Origin: Aeromicrobium sp. Leaf245
GTDB lineage: Bacteria; Actinomycetota; Actinomycetes; Propionibacteriales; Nocardioidaceae
DNA: 64,000 nt
Assembly (NCBI RefSeq): GCF_942548115.1
Contig: NZ_OW824151.1
Coordinates: 806,001-870,000, forward strand
Direction: 5' to 3'
In this document: positions 51,756-60,542 of the stretch, one piece after another
Position numbering within the stretch: the stretch's first letter is position 1
How the letters are laid out: every line of letters begins with the position of its first letter
Made by a program: the position numbers and the translations under genes
Notes under the pieces: generated by a model
Told to the model about the DNA's origin: nothing
The model's database searches: none
What the model saw: only the letters and a program-made list of their open reading frames with translations

Positions 51756-53161
51756 GCCGGCACAGCACGGTCTTCGAGCGGCAGCCTCCCCGCGAGGCGG
51801 CCATCGATGCCGCGCTGCGACCGAGCCGGCTGAGCTCCTACTGGCTCGAGGACGCCCCCGGAGCCGGCCACCCGCAGCTCACGGCGTCGACCACGGCCGA
51901 CCTCGTCGTCGTCGGCGGGGGCTACTGCGGCCTCTGGACCGCGGTGCTGGCGAAGCGCCGCGACCCTGGTCGACGCGTGGTGCTGCTCGAGGCCGAGACC
52001 ATCGGCTGGGCGGCGTCGGGACGCAACGGCGGCTTCGTGGAGGCGAGCCTGACCCACGGCGAGGTCAACGGGCGGGCCCGGTGGCCCGACGAGTACGACA
52101 CCCTCCACCGCCTCGGTCGCGAGAACCTCGACGCCCTGGAGCGTGACGTCCACGACCTCGGTCTCGACGTGCAGCTGGAGCGCACGGGCACCCTGTCCGT
52201 CGCCTACGAGCCGCACCAGGTGCGCTGGCTCGAGGAGGACGAGAGCGGCGACTGGCTCGACGAGTCCGCCGTGCAGGCCGAGATCCACAGCCCGATCTAC
52301 CGTGCGGGCCGCTGGGAGCGTGACGAGACCGCCCTCGTCCACCCGGCCCGGCTCGCGCACGAGCTCGCCCGCGTGGCGGCCGACCTCGGGGTGGAGATCT
52401 TCGAGCACTCCCGCGTGACGGGCCTGTCCTCCGGCCGCACGGGCGGGGTGCGGGTGCGGACCGAGCGCGCCGTGGTCCGCGCCGGCGCCGTGGCCCTCGC
52501 GACGAACGTGTTCCGCCCACTCCTGCGGCGCACGCGCCTGTCCACCGTGCCGGTGTACGACTACGTCCTCATGACGGAGCCGCTCGACGCCGCGCAGAAG
52601 GCGTCGATCGGCTGGGACCGTCGCCAGGGCGTCGCCGACCTGGCGCACCAGTTCCACTACTCGCGGCTCAGCGCCGACGACCGGATCCTCTACGGCGGCT
52701 ACGACGCGATCCATCGGCGGCAGGTGAGCCCCGAGCACGAGGACCGCGACGCCTCCTACCGCCGGCTCGCGTCGCACTTCCTCACCACCTACCCGCAGCT
52801 CGAGGGCGTCGCGTTCACCCATCGATGGGCGGGCGCGATCGACACGTCCACCCGCTTCTGCGCCTTCCACGGCCTCGCCCGCCGCGGTCGCGTGGCCTAC
52901 GCCTCCGGCTTCACGGGCCTCGGTGTCGGTGCCACCCGGTTCGCCGCGGAGGTCATGCTCGACCACCTCGCCGGTGACGACACCGAGCGCACCCGGCTCG
53001 CGATGGTGCGACGCCCGGCCGTGCCCTTCCCGCCCGAGCCGCTGGCCACGATCGGCATCGAGGCCACCCGCTGGTCGCTCGATCGCGCCGACCACGACGA
53101 GGGTCGCCGCAACCTGCTGCTGCGCACCCTCGACCGGCTCGGCCTCGGCTTCGACTCCTGA
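51752..53161 (+). CDS. FAD-dependent oxidoreductase, DAO family
   Basis: 469 aa. FAD site DLVVVGGGYCGLWTAVLA (about 50-67) and AASGRNGGFVEA (about 89-100) are those of D-amino acid oxidase/glycine oxidase-like proteins of the type often annotated gamma-glutamylputrescine oxidase. The C-terminal FTGLGVGATRFAAEVMLD completes the FAD fold. Would oxidise an amine or amino acid. The coupling to the CNNM gene is by ATGA overlap. Confidence 0.87.
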   Translation: MSRHSTVFERQPPREAAIDAALRPSRLSSYWLEDAPGAGHPQLTASTTADLVVVGGGYCGLWTAVLAKRRDPGRRVVLLEAETIGWAASGRNGGFVEASLTHGEVNGRARWPDEYDTLHRLGRENLDALERDVHDLGLDVQLERTGTLSVAYEPHQVRWLEEDESGDWLDESAVQAEIHSPIYRAGRWERDETALVHPARLAHELARVAADLGVEIFEHSRVTGLSSGRTGGVRVRTERAVVRAGAVALATNVFRPLLRRTRLSTVPVYDYVLMTEPLDAAQKASIGWDRRQGVADLAHQFHYSRLSADDRILYGGYDAIHRRQVSPEHEDRDASYRRLASHFLTTYPQLEGVAFTHRWAGAIDTSTRFCAFHGLARRGRVAYASGFTGLGVGATRFAAEVMLDHLAGDDTERTRLAMVRRPAVPFPPEPLATIGIEATRWSLDRADHDEGRRNLLLRTLDRLGLGFDS

Positions 53162-53192
53162 GTCGTCCGCGGTGTCGGTGCCGCGTGCGAGG

Positions 53193-53951
53193 ATGCCGAT
53201 CGTGGAGCGGTTCGAGGAACGTTTCGACGGGTTGGACCTCCAGCGGTGGGTCCCCGCCTACCTGCCCGCCTGGAGCTCCCGTGAGGACGCACGTGCCACG
53301 TGGGAGGTCGGTGACGACGGACTGCGGTTGTCGCTTCCCCCCGAGCATCCCCGGTGGTGCCCCGACCTGCACGAGCCACCGTTGCGGGTCTCGGCCGTGC
53401 AGAGCGGCAGCTGGTCCGGTCCGGTGGGGTCGACACGTGGGCAGCAGCCGTTCCGCCCCGGTCTGACCGTGCGCGAGGAGCAGCCCCGGGTCGCGGGCTT
53501 CGTGCCGTTGCACGGCCGCATCGAGGTCGAGTGCCGAGCCACGGTCGGCGCAGGGTCGATGTTCTCGGCGTGGACGATCGGCATGGAGGACGAGCCCCGG
53601 CGCTGCGGTGAGATCTGCCTGGTCGAGGTCTTCGGCGACACGCGCGCCACCACGCCCGACGGCACGGTGACCCTCGAGGTCGGACGGGGCGTCCATCCCT
53701 TCCGCGACCCCGACCTGGTCGAGGAGTTCGCGGCCCCACGTCGGAGCCTCGACGTGAGTGCGTGGCACACCTATGCCGTGGACTGGACCGAGCACGGGAT
53801 CACCTGGTTCCTCGACGGCGAGCAGGTGGCTGCGTCCGACCAGTCGCCGAGCTACCCGATGCTGCTCGTCCTCGCGGTCTTCGACTTCCCCGACCGCACG
53901 ACGGGTGACCACGTGCCGCTGCTCGAGGTGCGTCGGGTCACCGGCCGCTGA
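53193..53951 (+). CDS. GH16/concanavalin A-like glucanase-fold protein
   Basis: 252 aa from ATG 53193; GTG 53202 with AGGA before it is an equally possible start. The beta-jelly-roll pattern is seen in GRIEVECRATVG, FSAWTIGM, and WHTYAVDWTEHGITWFLDGEQV. The catalytic motif of GH16 is E-x-D-x-x-E; here it reads Glu140-Ile-Cys142-Leu-Val-Glu145, keeping both Glu but replacing Asp by Cys. No signal peptide, so it is probably cytoplasmic, which is unusual for GH16. Could be a divergent enzyme or a lectin-like protein. Confidence 0.75.
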   Translation: MPIVERFEERFDGLDLQRWVPAYLPAWSSREDARATWEVGDDGLRLSLPPEHPRWCPDLHEPPLRVSAVQSGSWSGPVGSTRGQQPFRPGLTVREEQPRVAGFVPLHGRIEVECRATVGAGSMFSAWTIGMEDEPRRCGEICLVEVFGDTRATTPDGTVTLEVGRGVHPFRDPDLVEEFAAPRRSLDVSAWHTYAVDWTEHGITWFLDGEQVAASDQSPSYPMLLVLAVFDFPDRTTGDHVPLLEVRRVTGR

Positions 53952-54027
53952 GGCGCCGGAGCGCGACTCGGATACCGTTGGTCTCTCAACGGTCGCTGTC
54001 GGTGCGACGTCACAGGAAGGTGGTCAC

Positions 54028-55311
54028 GTGCGCGTCGCCCTGTTGTCGTACCGCAGCAAGCAGCACGTGGGTGGCCAGGGCGTCTACGTCGAGCACCTCA
54101 GCCGGGGTCTCGTCGAGGCCGGCCACGACGTCGAGGTCATCTCCGGTCAGCCCTACCCCGAGGGTCTCGACCCGAGGGTGCGACTGACGAGGCTGCCGAG
54201 TCTCGGCATCTACGACGAGCCCGACCCCTTCAAGCCCCCGGCGCCCTGGACGCTGCGCAGCGTTCCCGACGTCGTCGAGTGGCTGCTCAGCGTCACCGGC
54301 GCCTTCGGCGAGCCGCTCTCGTTCACGTTGCGCGCCGACCGTCACCTCAAGGACCGGCTCGACGACTTCGACGTGGTCCACGACAACCAGAGCCTCGGCT
54401 GGGGGCTGCTCGCCCTGCGCCGACGGCTCCCGCTCGTCGTCACGATCCACCACCCGATCAGCCGCGACCGCATCGTCGAGCTCGAGGCTGCCCGTGGGTG
54501 GCGCAAGCTCTCGGTCGCTCGGTGGTACTCGTTCGTGGGCATGCAGGCCCGCGTCGCCCGGCGGCTGCCGTTCGTCGTGGGCGTCTCCACGGTGGCCACC
54601 GACGACACCGTCACCGACTTCGGCATCGACCCGGCCCGCATCCGCGTGGTGCCGCTCGGCGTCGACACCGACACCTTCGGTCCCGTTCGCCGCCGACAGC
54701 CCGGCACCCCCGCCGCGACCGAGTCCCGCGTGCCCGGCCGCATCGTGGCGGTCGCCAGCGCCGACAAGCCGCTCAAGGGCGTCGCCCACCTCCTCGACGC
54801 ACTCGCCAAGGTGCGGGTCGAGCACCCCGACGTCGAGCTGCAGCTCGTCTCGAGCGTCGAGCCCGGCGGCGCCACGGACCGCCGCATCGACGCGCTCGAC
54901 CTGCGCGACTGCGTGACCACCCACAGCGGCCTGGAGTCCGAGCAGATCGCCGAGCTCCTGCGCTCGGCCGAGATCATGTGCGTCCCCTCGCTCTACGAGG
55001 GCTTCTCCCTGCCGACGGTCGAGGCGCTCGCGAGCGGCACCGCGGTCGTCGCGAGCCGCGCCGGCGCCATCCCCGAGGTCGTGGGCGACGCCGAGGGCGG
55101 CGAGCCGTGCGCGGTGCTCGTCGAGCCGGGCGACGCCGAGCAGCTGGCCGCCGCCGTCTCCTCCCTGCTCGACGACCCCGACCGCCGCGCGGCCCTGGGC
55201 GCCGCCGGCCGTGCCCGTGCGCTCGAGCGCTACAGCTGGACCTCGGTGGCCAAGGCCACCGCCGACGTCTACGACGAGGCGATCCGCAGGTTCGCCGGCA
55301 AGGAGCAGTGA
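54028..55311 (+). CDS. glycosyltransferase family 4 protein
   Basis: 427 aa GT-B enzyme. GTG 54028 has AGGAAGG seven bases before it and gives MRVALLSYRSKQHVGGQGVY, a normal GT4 start. The C-terminal domain has the donor-binding PSLYEGFSLPTVEALASGTAVVAS (E-x7-E). It heads an operon with two methyltransferases and an alpha/alpha-barrel protein, suggesting synthesis of a modified glycolipid or glycan. Sugar and acceptor unknown. Confidence 0.92.
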   Translation: MRVALLSYRSKQHVGGQGVYVEHLSRGLVEAGHDVEVISGQPYPEGLDPRVRLTRLPSLGIYDEPDPFKPPAPWTLRSVPDVVEWLLSVTGAFGEPLSFTLRADRHLKDRLDDFDVVHDNQSLGWGLLALRRRLPLVVTIHHPISRDRIVELEAARGWRKLSVARWYSFVGMQARVARRLPFVVGVSTVATDDTVTDFGIDPARIRVVPLGVDTDTFGPVRRRQPGTPAATESRVPGRIVAVASADKPLKGVAHLLDALAKVRVEHPDVELQLVSSVEPGGATDRRIDALDLRDCVTTHSGLESEQIAELLRSAEIMCVPSLYEGFSLPTVEALASGTAVVASRAGAIPEVVGDAEGGEPCAVLVEPGDAEQLAAAVSSLLDDPDRRAALGAAGRARALERYSWTSVAKATADVYDEAIRRFAGKEQ

Positions 55312-55312
55312 C

Positions 55313-56032
55313 GTGCTGACCGTCGACTTCGACCGCCTCCGGGTGGGCGCCCGCACCCGATTCATCGACGTCGGTGCCGGCGCCGGCCGGCACAGCTACG
55401 AGGCCCTGCGCCGCGGTGCCGACGTGACCGCGTTCGACCTCGACGAGGTCGAGCTCAAGGGCGTCGACGAGATGTTCGAGGCGATGCGGGTCGAGGGGCA
55501 GGTGCCCAGGACCGGGCGTGGTGCCGTGCAGGCCGGGACCATCCTCGACATGCCCTACGCCGACGCCTCCTTCGACGTCGTGCTCGCCTCGGAGATCCTC
55601 GAGCACGTGCCCGAGGACGAGCAGGCCATCAGCGAGCTCGTGCGCATCCTGGCGCCCGGCGGGACGCTGGCCGTGACCGTCCCGCGCTTCTGGCCCGAGA
55701 AGGTGTGCTGGATGCTGTCGGACGAGTACCACGCCAACGAGGGCGGGCACATCCGCATCTACAAGGCCAGCGAGCTCGACGCGAAGCTGCGTGCCGAGGG
55801 CCTGGTGCACACCCACACCCACCACGCGCACGGCCTGCACGCGCCGTACTGGTGGATCAAGTGCGCCGTGGGCGTGGAGCGCGACCAGCACCCGGCCGTG
55901 CGCGCCTACCACCAGCTGCTCGTGTGGGACATGATGAAGGCGCCCCGCACCACCCGCGTGGCCGAGAAGCTCCTCGACCCGGTCCTGGGCAAGAGCGTGG
56001 CGCTGTACTACACCAAGCCGCTCGCGGCCTGA
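55313..56032 (+). CDS. class I SAM-dependent methyltransferase
   Basis: 239 aa from GTG 55313, one base after the GT4 stop. SAM motif I FIDVGAGAGRHSYEALRRG (about 18-36), acidic FDLDEVE for ribose binding and motif IV FDVVLASEILEHVPEDE are clear. A Trp/His-rich stretch THTHHAHGLHAPYWWIKCAVG may form the acceptor site. Methyl acceptor is probably the product of the GT4 enzyme. Confidence 0.88.
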   Translation: MLTVDFDRLRVGARTRFIDVGAGAGRHSYEALRRGADVTAFDLDEVELKGVDEMFEAMRVEGQVPRTGRGAVQAGTILDMPYADASFDVVLASEILEHVPEDEQAISELVRILAPGGTLAVTVPRFWPEKVCWMLSDEYHANEGGHIRIYKASELDAKLRAEGLVHTHTHHAHGLHAPYWWIKCAVGVERDQHPAVRAYHQLLVWDMMKAPRTTRVAEKLLDPVLGKSVALYYTKPLAA

Positions 56033-56039
56033 GGTCGCC

Positions 56040-57122
56040 GTGACCCCCGCCGTCACCGGATCGCCGGCCGTCCTCGCGCTCCCCGGCGTGCTCGACGCTG
56101 CCCAGGTGCAGGCCACGGCCGACACGATCGCGGACGTGCAGACCCGAGACGGGGCGATCCCGTGGGAGGCCGACGGGCACCTCGACCCGTGGGACCACCT
56201 CCAGGCCGCCATGGGGCTCGCCGTCGCCGGGCGCCGCGACGAGGCCGAGGCCGCCTACGCCTGGAGCCGCTCGCAGCAGCGACCCGACGGCACGTGGGCC
56301 ACCAAGTACTCCGGGGGCGAGGTGGTCGAGCCTGCCACCGACGCCAACTTCACCGCCTACGTGGCCACCGCGGTCTGGCACCACTGGCGGCTGACCGGCG
56401 ACCGGGCCTTCGTCAGCTCCATGTGGCCGTCGGTGCAGGGTGCGCTCGACGCCGTGCTCGTCCTGCAGGACGACGCGGGTCCGGTCCGCTGGTCGCGCGG
56501 CGCCGACGGGTGCGTGGCCGACGAGGCCCTCGTCACCGGGAACGCCAGCATCCACCTCAGCCTGCGGTGCGGCGTGGCGCTGGCCGACGTCGTGGGGGAG
56601 CGGGTGCCGCACTGGGAGGACGCGGCGGTGCGGCTGCGCCACGCCCTGGACCACCACCCGGACCGGTTCGCCGACAAGGCCCGGTTCTCGATGGACTGGT
56701 ACTACCCCGTGCTGGGCGGGGCACTGCCGCGCGCCGTCGCCCTGGCCCGCCTGGAGCGGCGCTGGGACGACTTCGTGGTGCCCGGCTTCGGCGCGCGGTG
56801 CGTCGACGACAGCCCCTGGGTCACCGGGGGCGAGACGTGCGAGCTCGTCCTGGCGCTCGACGCGGTGGGCCGTGGCGCGGACGCCCGGGCGCTCCTCGCC
56901 GACATCCAGGTCCTGCGCCGCGAGGACGCCACGTACTGGACCGGCTACGTCTATCCCGACGAGACCTACTGGCCGATCGAGCAGACCACCTGGACGGCGG
57001 GCACCGTGCTCCTCGCCGTCGACGCCCTGACCCGGACCACACCCGCCAACGGGCTGTTCCGCGGGGAGGGCCTGCCCCTCCTGGCCGCCGCCGAGGAGTG
57101 CGACCAGCCGTGCGTGGCATGA
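56040..57122 (+). CDS. alpha/alpha-barrel protein (prenyltransferase/squalene-cyclase or glycosidase-like fold)
   Basis: 360 aa from GTG 56040. Repeated helical patterns with aromatic residues (GAIPWEADGHLDPWDHLQAAMGL; PDGTWATKYSGG; YWTGYVYPDETYWPIEQTTWTAG) point to an (alpha/alpha)6 toroid shared by prenyltransferase repeats and some glycoside hydrolases. No DxDD or QxxDGSW cyclase motif is seen, so cyclisation is unlikely; glycan recognition or hydrolysis is possible. Sits between two methyltransferase genes, coupled to the second by ATGA. Confidence 0.7.
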   Translation: MTPAVTGSPAVLALPGVLDAAQVQATADTIADVQTRDGAIPWEADGHLDPWDHLQAAMGLAVAGRRDEAEAAYAWSRSQQRPDGTWATKYSGGEVVEPATDANFTAYVATAVWHHWRLTGDRAFVSSMWPSVQGALDAVLVLQDDAGPVRWSRGADGCVADEALVTGNASIHLSLRCGVALADVVGERVPHWEDAAVRLRHALDHHPDRFADKARFSMDWYYPVLGGALPRAVALARLERRWDDFVVPGFGARCVDDSPWVTGGETCELVLALDAVGRGADARALLADIQVLRREDATYWTGYVYPDETYWPIEQTTWTAGTVLLAVDALTRTTPANGLFRGEGLPLLAAAEECDQPCVA

Positions 57123-57745
57123 GTGCACCGCCGCTGCCCGAGGCGCTGCAGGCGGTGGCCGACGAGGTGCGCGGCTTCCTTCCGGCCGACGAGGCCGACG
57201 CCCTGCGGGCCGCGGCCGCCGCCCACCTGCGCGCGGGCGGGTTGGCCGTCGAGATCGGCAGCTACTGCGGCAAGTCCGCGGTGCACCTCGGCCACGTCGC
57301 ACGCGAGAGCGGTGCGCGGCTCGTGACGATCGACCACCACCGCGGCTCGGAGGAGCAGCAGGTCGGCTGGGAGTACCACGACGAGACCCTCGTCGGCACC
57401 GACGGCCGGATGGACACCCTGCCGTTCCTGCGCGAGACCCTCGCGCGCGCCGGCCTGGAGGACGTCGTCGACGTGGTGGTGGCCCGCTCGCCCGACGTCG
57501 CGTCGTGGTGGGGCCGCGAGCTCGACCTCGTGTTCGTCGACGGCGGGCACACCGACGAGCACGCCCAGGGCGACTACGAGGGCTGGGCCCGGTGGGTGCG
57601 GCCGGGCGGCGTGCTCGTCATCCACGACGTCTTCCCCGACCCCGCCGACGGCGGGCAGGCGCCCTACCGCATCTACCTGCGCGCCCTCGACGACGGCTTC
57701 ACCGAGGTCGGCCACACCGGCTCGCTGCGCGTCCTCCGTCGCTGA
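57119..57745 (+). CDS. class I SAM-dependent methyltransferase (CmcI/macrocin-O type)
   Basis: 208 aa. Motif I VEIGSYCGKSAVHLG (about 42-56), acidic TIDHHRG, and FVDGGHTDEHAQGDYEGWARWVRPGGVLVIHDVFPDP carry Asp/His ligands like the metal-dependent O-methyltransferases acting on sugars. ATG 57119 overlaps the preceding stop. Last gene of the operon; its 3' end faces the OLD-family gene. Confidence 0.85.
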   Translation: MSAPPLPEALQAVADEVRGFLPADEADALRAAAAAHLRAGGLAVEIGSYCGKSAVHLGHVARESGARLVTIDHHRGSEEQQVGWEYHDETLVGTDGRMDTLPFLRETLARAGLEDVVDVVVARSPDVASWWGRELDLVFVDGGHTDEHAQGDYEGWARWVRPGGVLVIHDVFPDPADGGQAPYRIYLRALDDGFTEVGHTGSLRVLRR

Positions 57746-57754
57746 CGAGCCACT

Positions 57755-57768
57755 CCTGGTCGACCAGG
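57755..57768. terminator. palindrome between convergent genes
   Basis: CCTGGTCGACCAGG is a perfect 14-bp palindrome in the 33-base gap between the methyltransferase stop and the OLD-family stop. Position between convergent ends suggests a shared terminator, though there is no T-run and a 2-base loop centre is tight. Confidence 0.4.
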
Positions 57769-57778
57769 GAGAGGGCGG

Positions 57779-59497
57779 TCAGAGCAGGGCGTTGAGCCGG
57801 TCGATGAGCTGCTGGAACCGCTTCTTCGTCTCGGCGTCGACCGAGGCGAGCGCCTGCGACCGGTTGCGCAGCAGGTGGCCGGCGGGCTGGAAGCGGTCGT
57901 AGGCGCCGCCGACGACCGTCTCGGCCTGGTGCACGATGCGTCGGCGAGGCGGCTTGCGCAGGAACCGCTTGCCGGTGATCTTGCGGTGCGAGACCTTCGG
58001 TCCGCCGGACTCCTCCAGGAGTGTCACGTACCACCGGGAGTCGAAGAGGTCCTCGAGGTCGGCGTCGAGGGTGCCGGTGATGTCGGTGAGCGGGACGATG
58101 TGGTCGGCCGAGATCGCCCCTCGGTTCACCAGCTCCTCGACGGCGCCCCGCGCGCCGGCCGGACCGTCCATGAGCACCGTGGCCGAGACGGCCGTGGTGC
58201 CGAGCAGCGCCAGGATCGTCGGGATGCCGGAGGCACCACCGACGGGCGTCAGGTTCCAGCGCGGGTCGAGCGCGCGTCCGCCCTCGGAACGGAGCAGGTC
58301 ACCCATGACCGTCAGGTACGTGATGTCCGACGGTGACGAGACGAGCAGCTGGTGCGGCCCGCTGACCAGCTTGCGCGTGAGGTCCGCACCGAGCGCCGCC
58401 AGCAGGGGCACCGTGGTCTCGGACCCTGCCCGCCACAGGTCGGAGCTGATCTTGCTGCCCTCGTCGCCGACGTTCTCGAGCACGCGGCAGCGGCTCAGGC
58501 GACCGGAGTCGATGAGGTACGGCGAGTGGGTGGAGTAGACGACCTGGTGGAAGGGGCCGAGGTGCTCCTTGATGTAGCGCAGCAGGTCGGCCTGGGCGTT
58601 CGCGTGCAGGTTCATGCCGGGCTCGTCGAGCAGGATGACCCGACGGTCCTGGTCGGCGAACTCCGAGAACGCCGCGAGGAAGGAGAAGAACCAGATGAAG
58701 CCCTTGGAGCGCTCCGCAACATTGAGGCTCATCCGCTGGCGGTCGTCGCGCACGCGGATGTGCAGCCACGGGTCGGGCGAGGAGATGCCCATCGTCTCCA
58801 GGTCGAGCTCGATCGACAGCTCGCGGTTCTGGCTCCAGTACTCCAGCAGCTGGTCCGACAGGCGTGCGGCGGCGGCCTCGAGCGCGGCCTTGCGGACCTC
58901 GTAGTCGTCCTCGTCGAACGAGGCGTCGGCCACGCCGGCCAGCCTCAGCAGCGCCAGCGCGGTGCGCTCGGAGGGGTAGAGGTCGGCCGAGTCCATCTCC
59001 TGCAGACGCCGGATGGACACGCTGCCAGGGAGCACGTTGTGGTCGTCGAAGTACTGGAAGCCCGGCAGCATCGCGGTCAGCCGGGCGATGGCCTCGGGCG
59101 ACGCCTCGAGCGGGGTGCCCTCCTCGTCGGACGCCCAGTGCAGCTCGCCGTCGCCGTACGAGCGGCTCACGAACAGCGGGGTCGTCGGCAGCAGGGCGCC
59201 GGCGCGCTCCAGGACCTGGCGGTCGTCGTAGTCGAGCTCGATCTCGAGGGTGACGGGGCGGACCTGGTCGATGACCTCGCGATCGCGCCCGAGGTCGCGT
59301 CGGGGGTAGTCGCGTCGCGCGGTGAACGCGGTGACGTGACCGCTGGGCAGCGGGTTGGCCCGGTACAGCGCCTGCAGCATGGCCGTCTTGCCCGACTCGT
59401 TCTTGCCGACGATGGTCGTGATGCCCTCGTCGAGCGCCAGGCGTCCGGAGTCGTGGACCGACATGACCTTGCGGACGCGCGCAGCGATCAGTCGCAT
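57779..59497 (-). CDS. OLD-family AAA ATPase with degenerate Toprim-like C-terminus
   Basis: 572 aa. N-terminal ABC-type ATPase: Walker A GKNESGKT (31-38), signature-like NVAERSKGFIWFFSFL, Walker B VILLDEPGMNLH and H-loop VVYSTHSPYLI. After about residue 380 comes a Toprim-like region, LLVSSPSDITYLTVMGDLL and VLMDGPAGARG, in which the catalytic Glu of OLD nucleases (usually LVEGxxD) is Ser. It may bind rather than cut DNA. No UvrD-like helicase is next to it, so this is not a Gabija pair. Cellular role unknown. Confidence 0.83.
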   Translation of the reverse strand: MRLIAARVRKVMSVHDSGRLALDEGITTIVGKNESGKTAMLQALYRANPLPSGHVTAFTARRDYPRRDLGRDREVIDQVRPVTLEIELDYDDRQVLERAGALLPTTPLFVSRSYGDGELHWASDEEGTPLEASPEAIARLTAMLPGFQYFDDHNVLPGSVSIRRLQEMDSADLYPSERTALALLRLAGVADASFDEDDYEVRKAALEAAAARLSDQLLEYWSQNRELSIELDLETMGISSPDPWLHIRVRDDRQRMSLNVAERSKGFIWFFSFLAAFSEFADQDRRVILLDEPGMNLHANAQADLLRYIKEHLGPFHQVVYSTHSPYLIDSGRLSRCRVLENVGDEGSKISSDLWRAGSETTVPLLAALGADLTRKLVSGPHQLLVSSPSDITYLTVMGDLLRSEGGRALDPRWNLTPVGGASGIPTILALLGTTAVSATVLMDGPAGARGAVEELVNRGAISADHIVPLTDITGTLDADLEDLFDSRWYVTLLEESGGPKVSHRKITGKRFLRKPPRRRIVHQAETVVGGAYDRFQPAGHLLRNRSQALASVDAETKKRFQQLIDRLNALL

Positions 59498-59626
59498 GGG
59501 GCCTACTTCCGTGGAGGGGCTCTGGCGGGACTCAGGCTACTGGTCCCGACGGTGAGGAGTGCGCTGGTCGTTCCTCATGACGTCGCCGCCTCGTGGCCGG
59601 GTCCGGCCGGTGCGTAGCCTGACCGG

Positions 59627-60412
59627 GTGGAGGAGCTCACCGGGGGAGTGCTGCTGCTCCTCGGCGTGGCCGCGTTCCTCGCCGGATGGATCGACGCCGT
59701 CGTGGGGGGTGGCGGGCTGGTCCAGCTGCCCGCCCTCATGGTGGCCTTCCCGCAGGCGGCGCCGGTCCAGCTGCTGGCCACGAACAAGATCGGCTCGATC
59801 GCCGGCACGACGACGTCGAGCATCACCTACCTGCGACGCGTGCGGCTCGACCTGCGCACGGCCGCGCCCCTGGCGGGTGCGGCGTTCATCGGCTCGTTGC
59901 TGGGTGCGGTCGTGGCCTCGTGGATCCCGCGCGCGGCCTTCAACCCGGCGATCCTCGTGGTCCTGGTCGTCGTCGGTGCCTTCACGGTGCTGCGACCCGA
60001 CCTCGGCCAGGTGGCGGCCATCCGCTTCACCGGTCGGCGCCACTACGGGGCGGCCATGCTGGTGGGTGCGTCCATCGGCTTCTACGACGGCGCCCTCGGG
60101 CCGGGGACCGGCTCGTTCCTCGTCTTCGCGCTCGTGGGGGTGCTCGGCTACGGGTTCCTGGAGGCCAGCGGCAAGGCGAAGCTGGCCAACTTCGCGACCA
60201 ACCTGGCCGCCCTGGTCGTGTTCGTCCCGCAGGGTGCGGTCATCTGGAAGGTCGCCGCGGTGCTGATGGTCTGCAACGTGGCCGGCGGCTACCTCGGCGC
60301 CCGCCTCGCCGTGGCGCGGGGCAACCGGTTCATCCGCATCGTGTTCATCGTCGTGGTGTCGGCGTTCGTCGTGCGCATCGGCTGGGACACCTGGCAGCAG
60401 CTCGTCGGCTGA
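59627..60412 (+). CDS. TauE/SafE family sulfite/sulfonate exporter-like membrane protein
   Basis: 261 aa from GTG 59627 with about seven or eight hydrophobic segments. LAGWIDAVVGGGGLVQLPAL and the second half-repeat GFYDGALGPGTGSFLVFAL are the two inverted family repeats, followed by KLANFATNLAALVVF. Transports sulfite, sulfonate or similar organic anions out of the cell. Divergent from the OLD gene; followed by a strong inverted repeat region. Confidence 0.9.
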   Translation: MEELTGGVLLLLGVAAFLAGWIDAVVGGGGLVQLPALMVAFPQAAPVQLLATNKIGSIAGTTTSSITYLRRVRLDLRTAAPLAGAAFIGSLLGAVVASWIPRAAFNPAILVVLVVVGAFTVLRPDLGQVAAIRFTGRRHYGAAMLVGASIGFYDGALGPGTGSFLVFALVGVLGYGFLEASGKAKLANFATNLAALVVFVPQGAVIWKVAAVLMVCNVAGGYLGARLAVARGNRFIRIVFIVVVSAFVVRIGWDTWQQLVG

Positions 60413-60432
60413 CCTCCGGCCCACCGGCCCCA

Positions 60433-60459
60433 CGATTTCCCATCACCTGATGGGAATCG
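60433..60459. terminator. hairpin after the TauE/SafE gene
   Basis: CGATTTCCCATCA (60433-60445) pairs with TGATGGGAATCG (60448-60459) with one extra T and a CC loop. It is the first of two strong inverted repeats in the 130-base gap between two convergent genes and probably ends transcription from the left. Confidence 0.6.
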
Positions 60460-60462
60460 CGA

Positions 60463-60532
60463 ACCCACCACGGTCCTGCCCCACTCACCATGGCGTGCGC
60501 GCCATGGTGAGTGGCAGGGAACCGTGGTGGGT
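60463..60532. repeat. 70-bp imperfect inverted repeat between convergent genes
   Basis: Left arm 60463-60495 starts ACCCACCACGGT and ends ACTCACCATGGCG; right arm 60500-60532 is its reverse complement except for an 8-base middle block that is shifted by two. Outer 12 bp and inner 13 bp pair perfectly around a TGCG loop. Much longer than an ordinary terminator; may be a REP/MITE-like element that also works as a two-way terminator. Confidence 0.8.
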
Positions 60533-60542
60533 CCGGAGGTCG

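Noticed and set aside
56040-57122. Squalene-hopene cyclase or terpene cyclase
   Set aside because: At 360 aa it is too short and has no DxDD or QW repeat consensus.
57779-59497. Gabija or other OLD-based defence system
   Set aside because: No UvrD-like helicase, reverse transcriptase or other partner next to it, and the Toprim Glu is missing.
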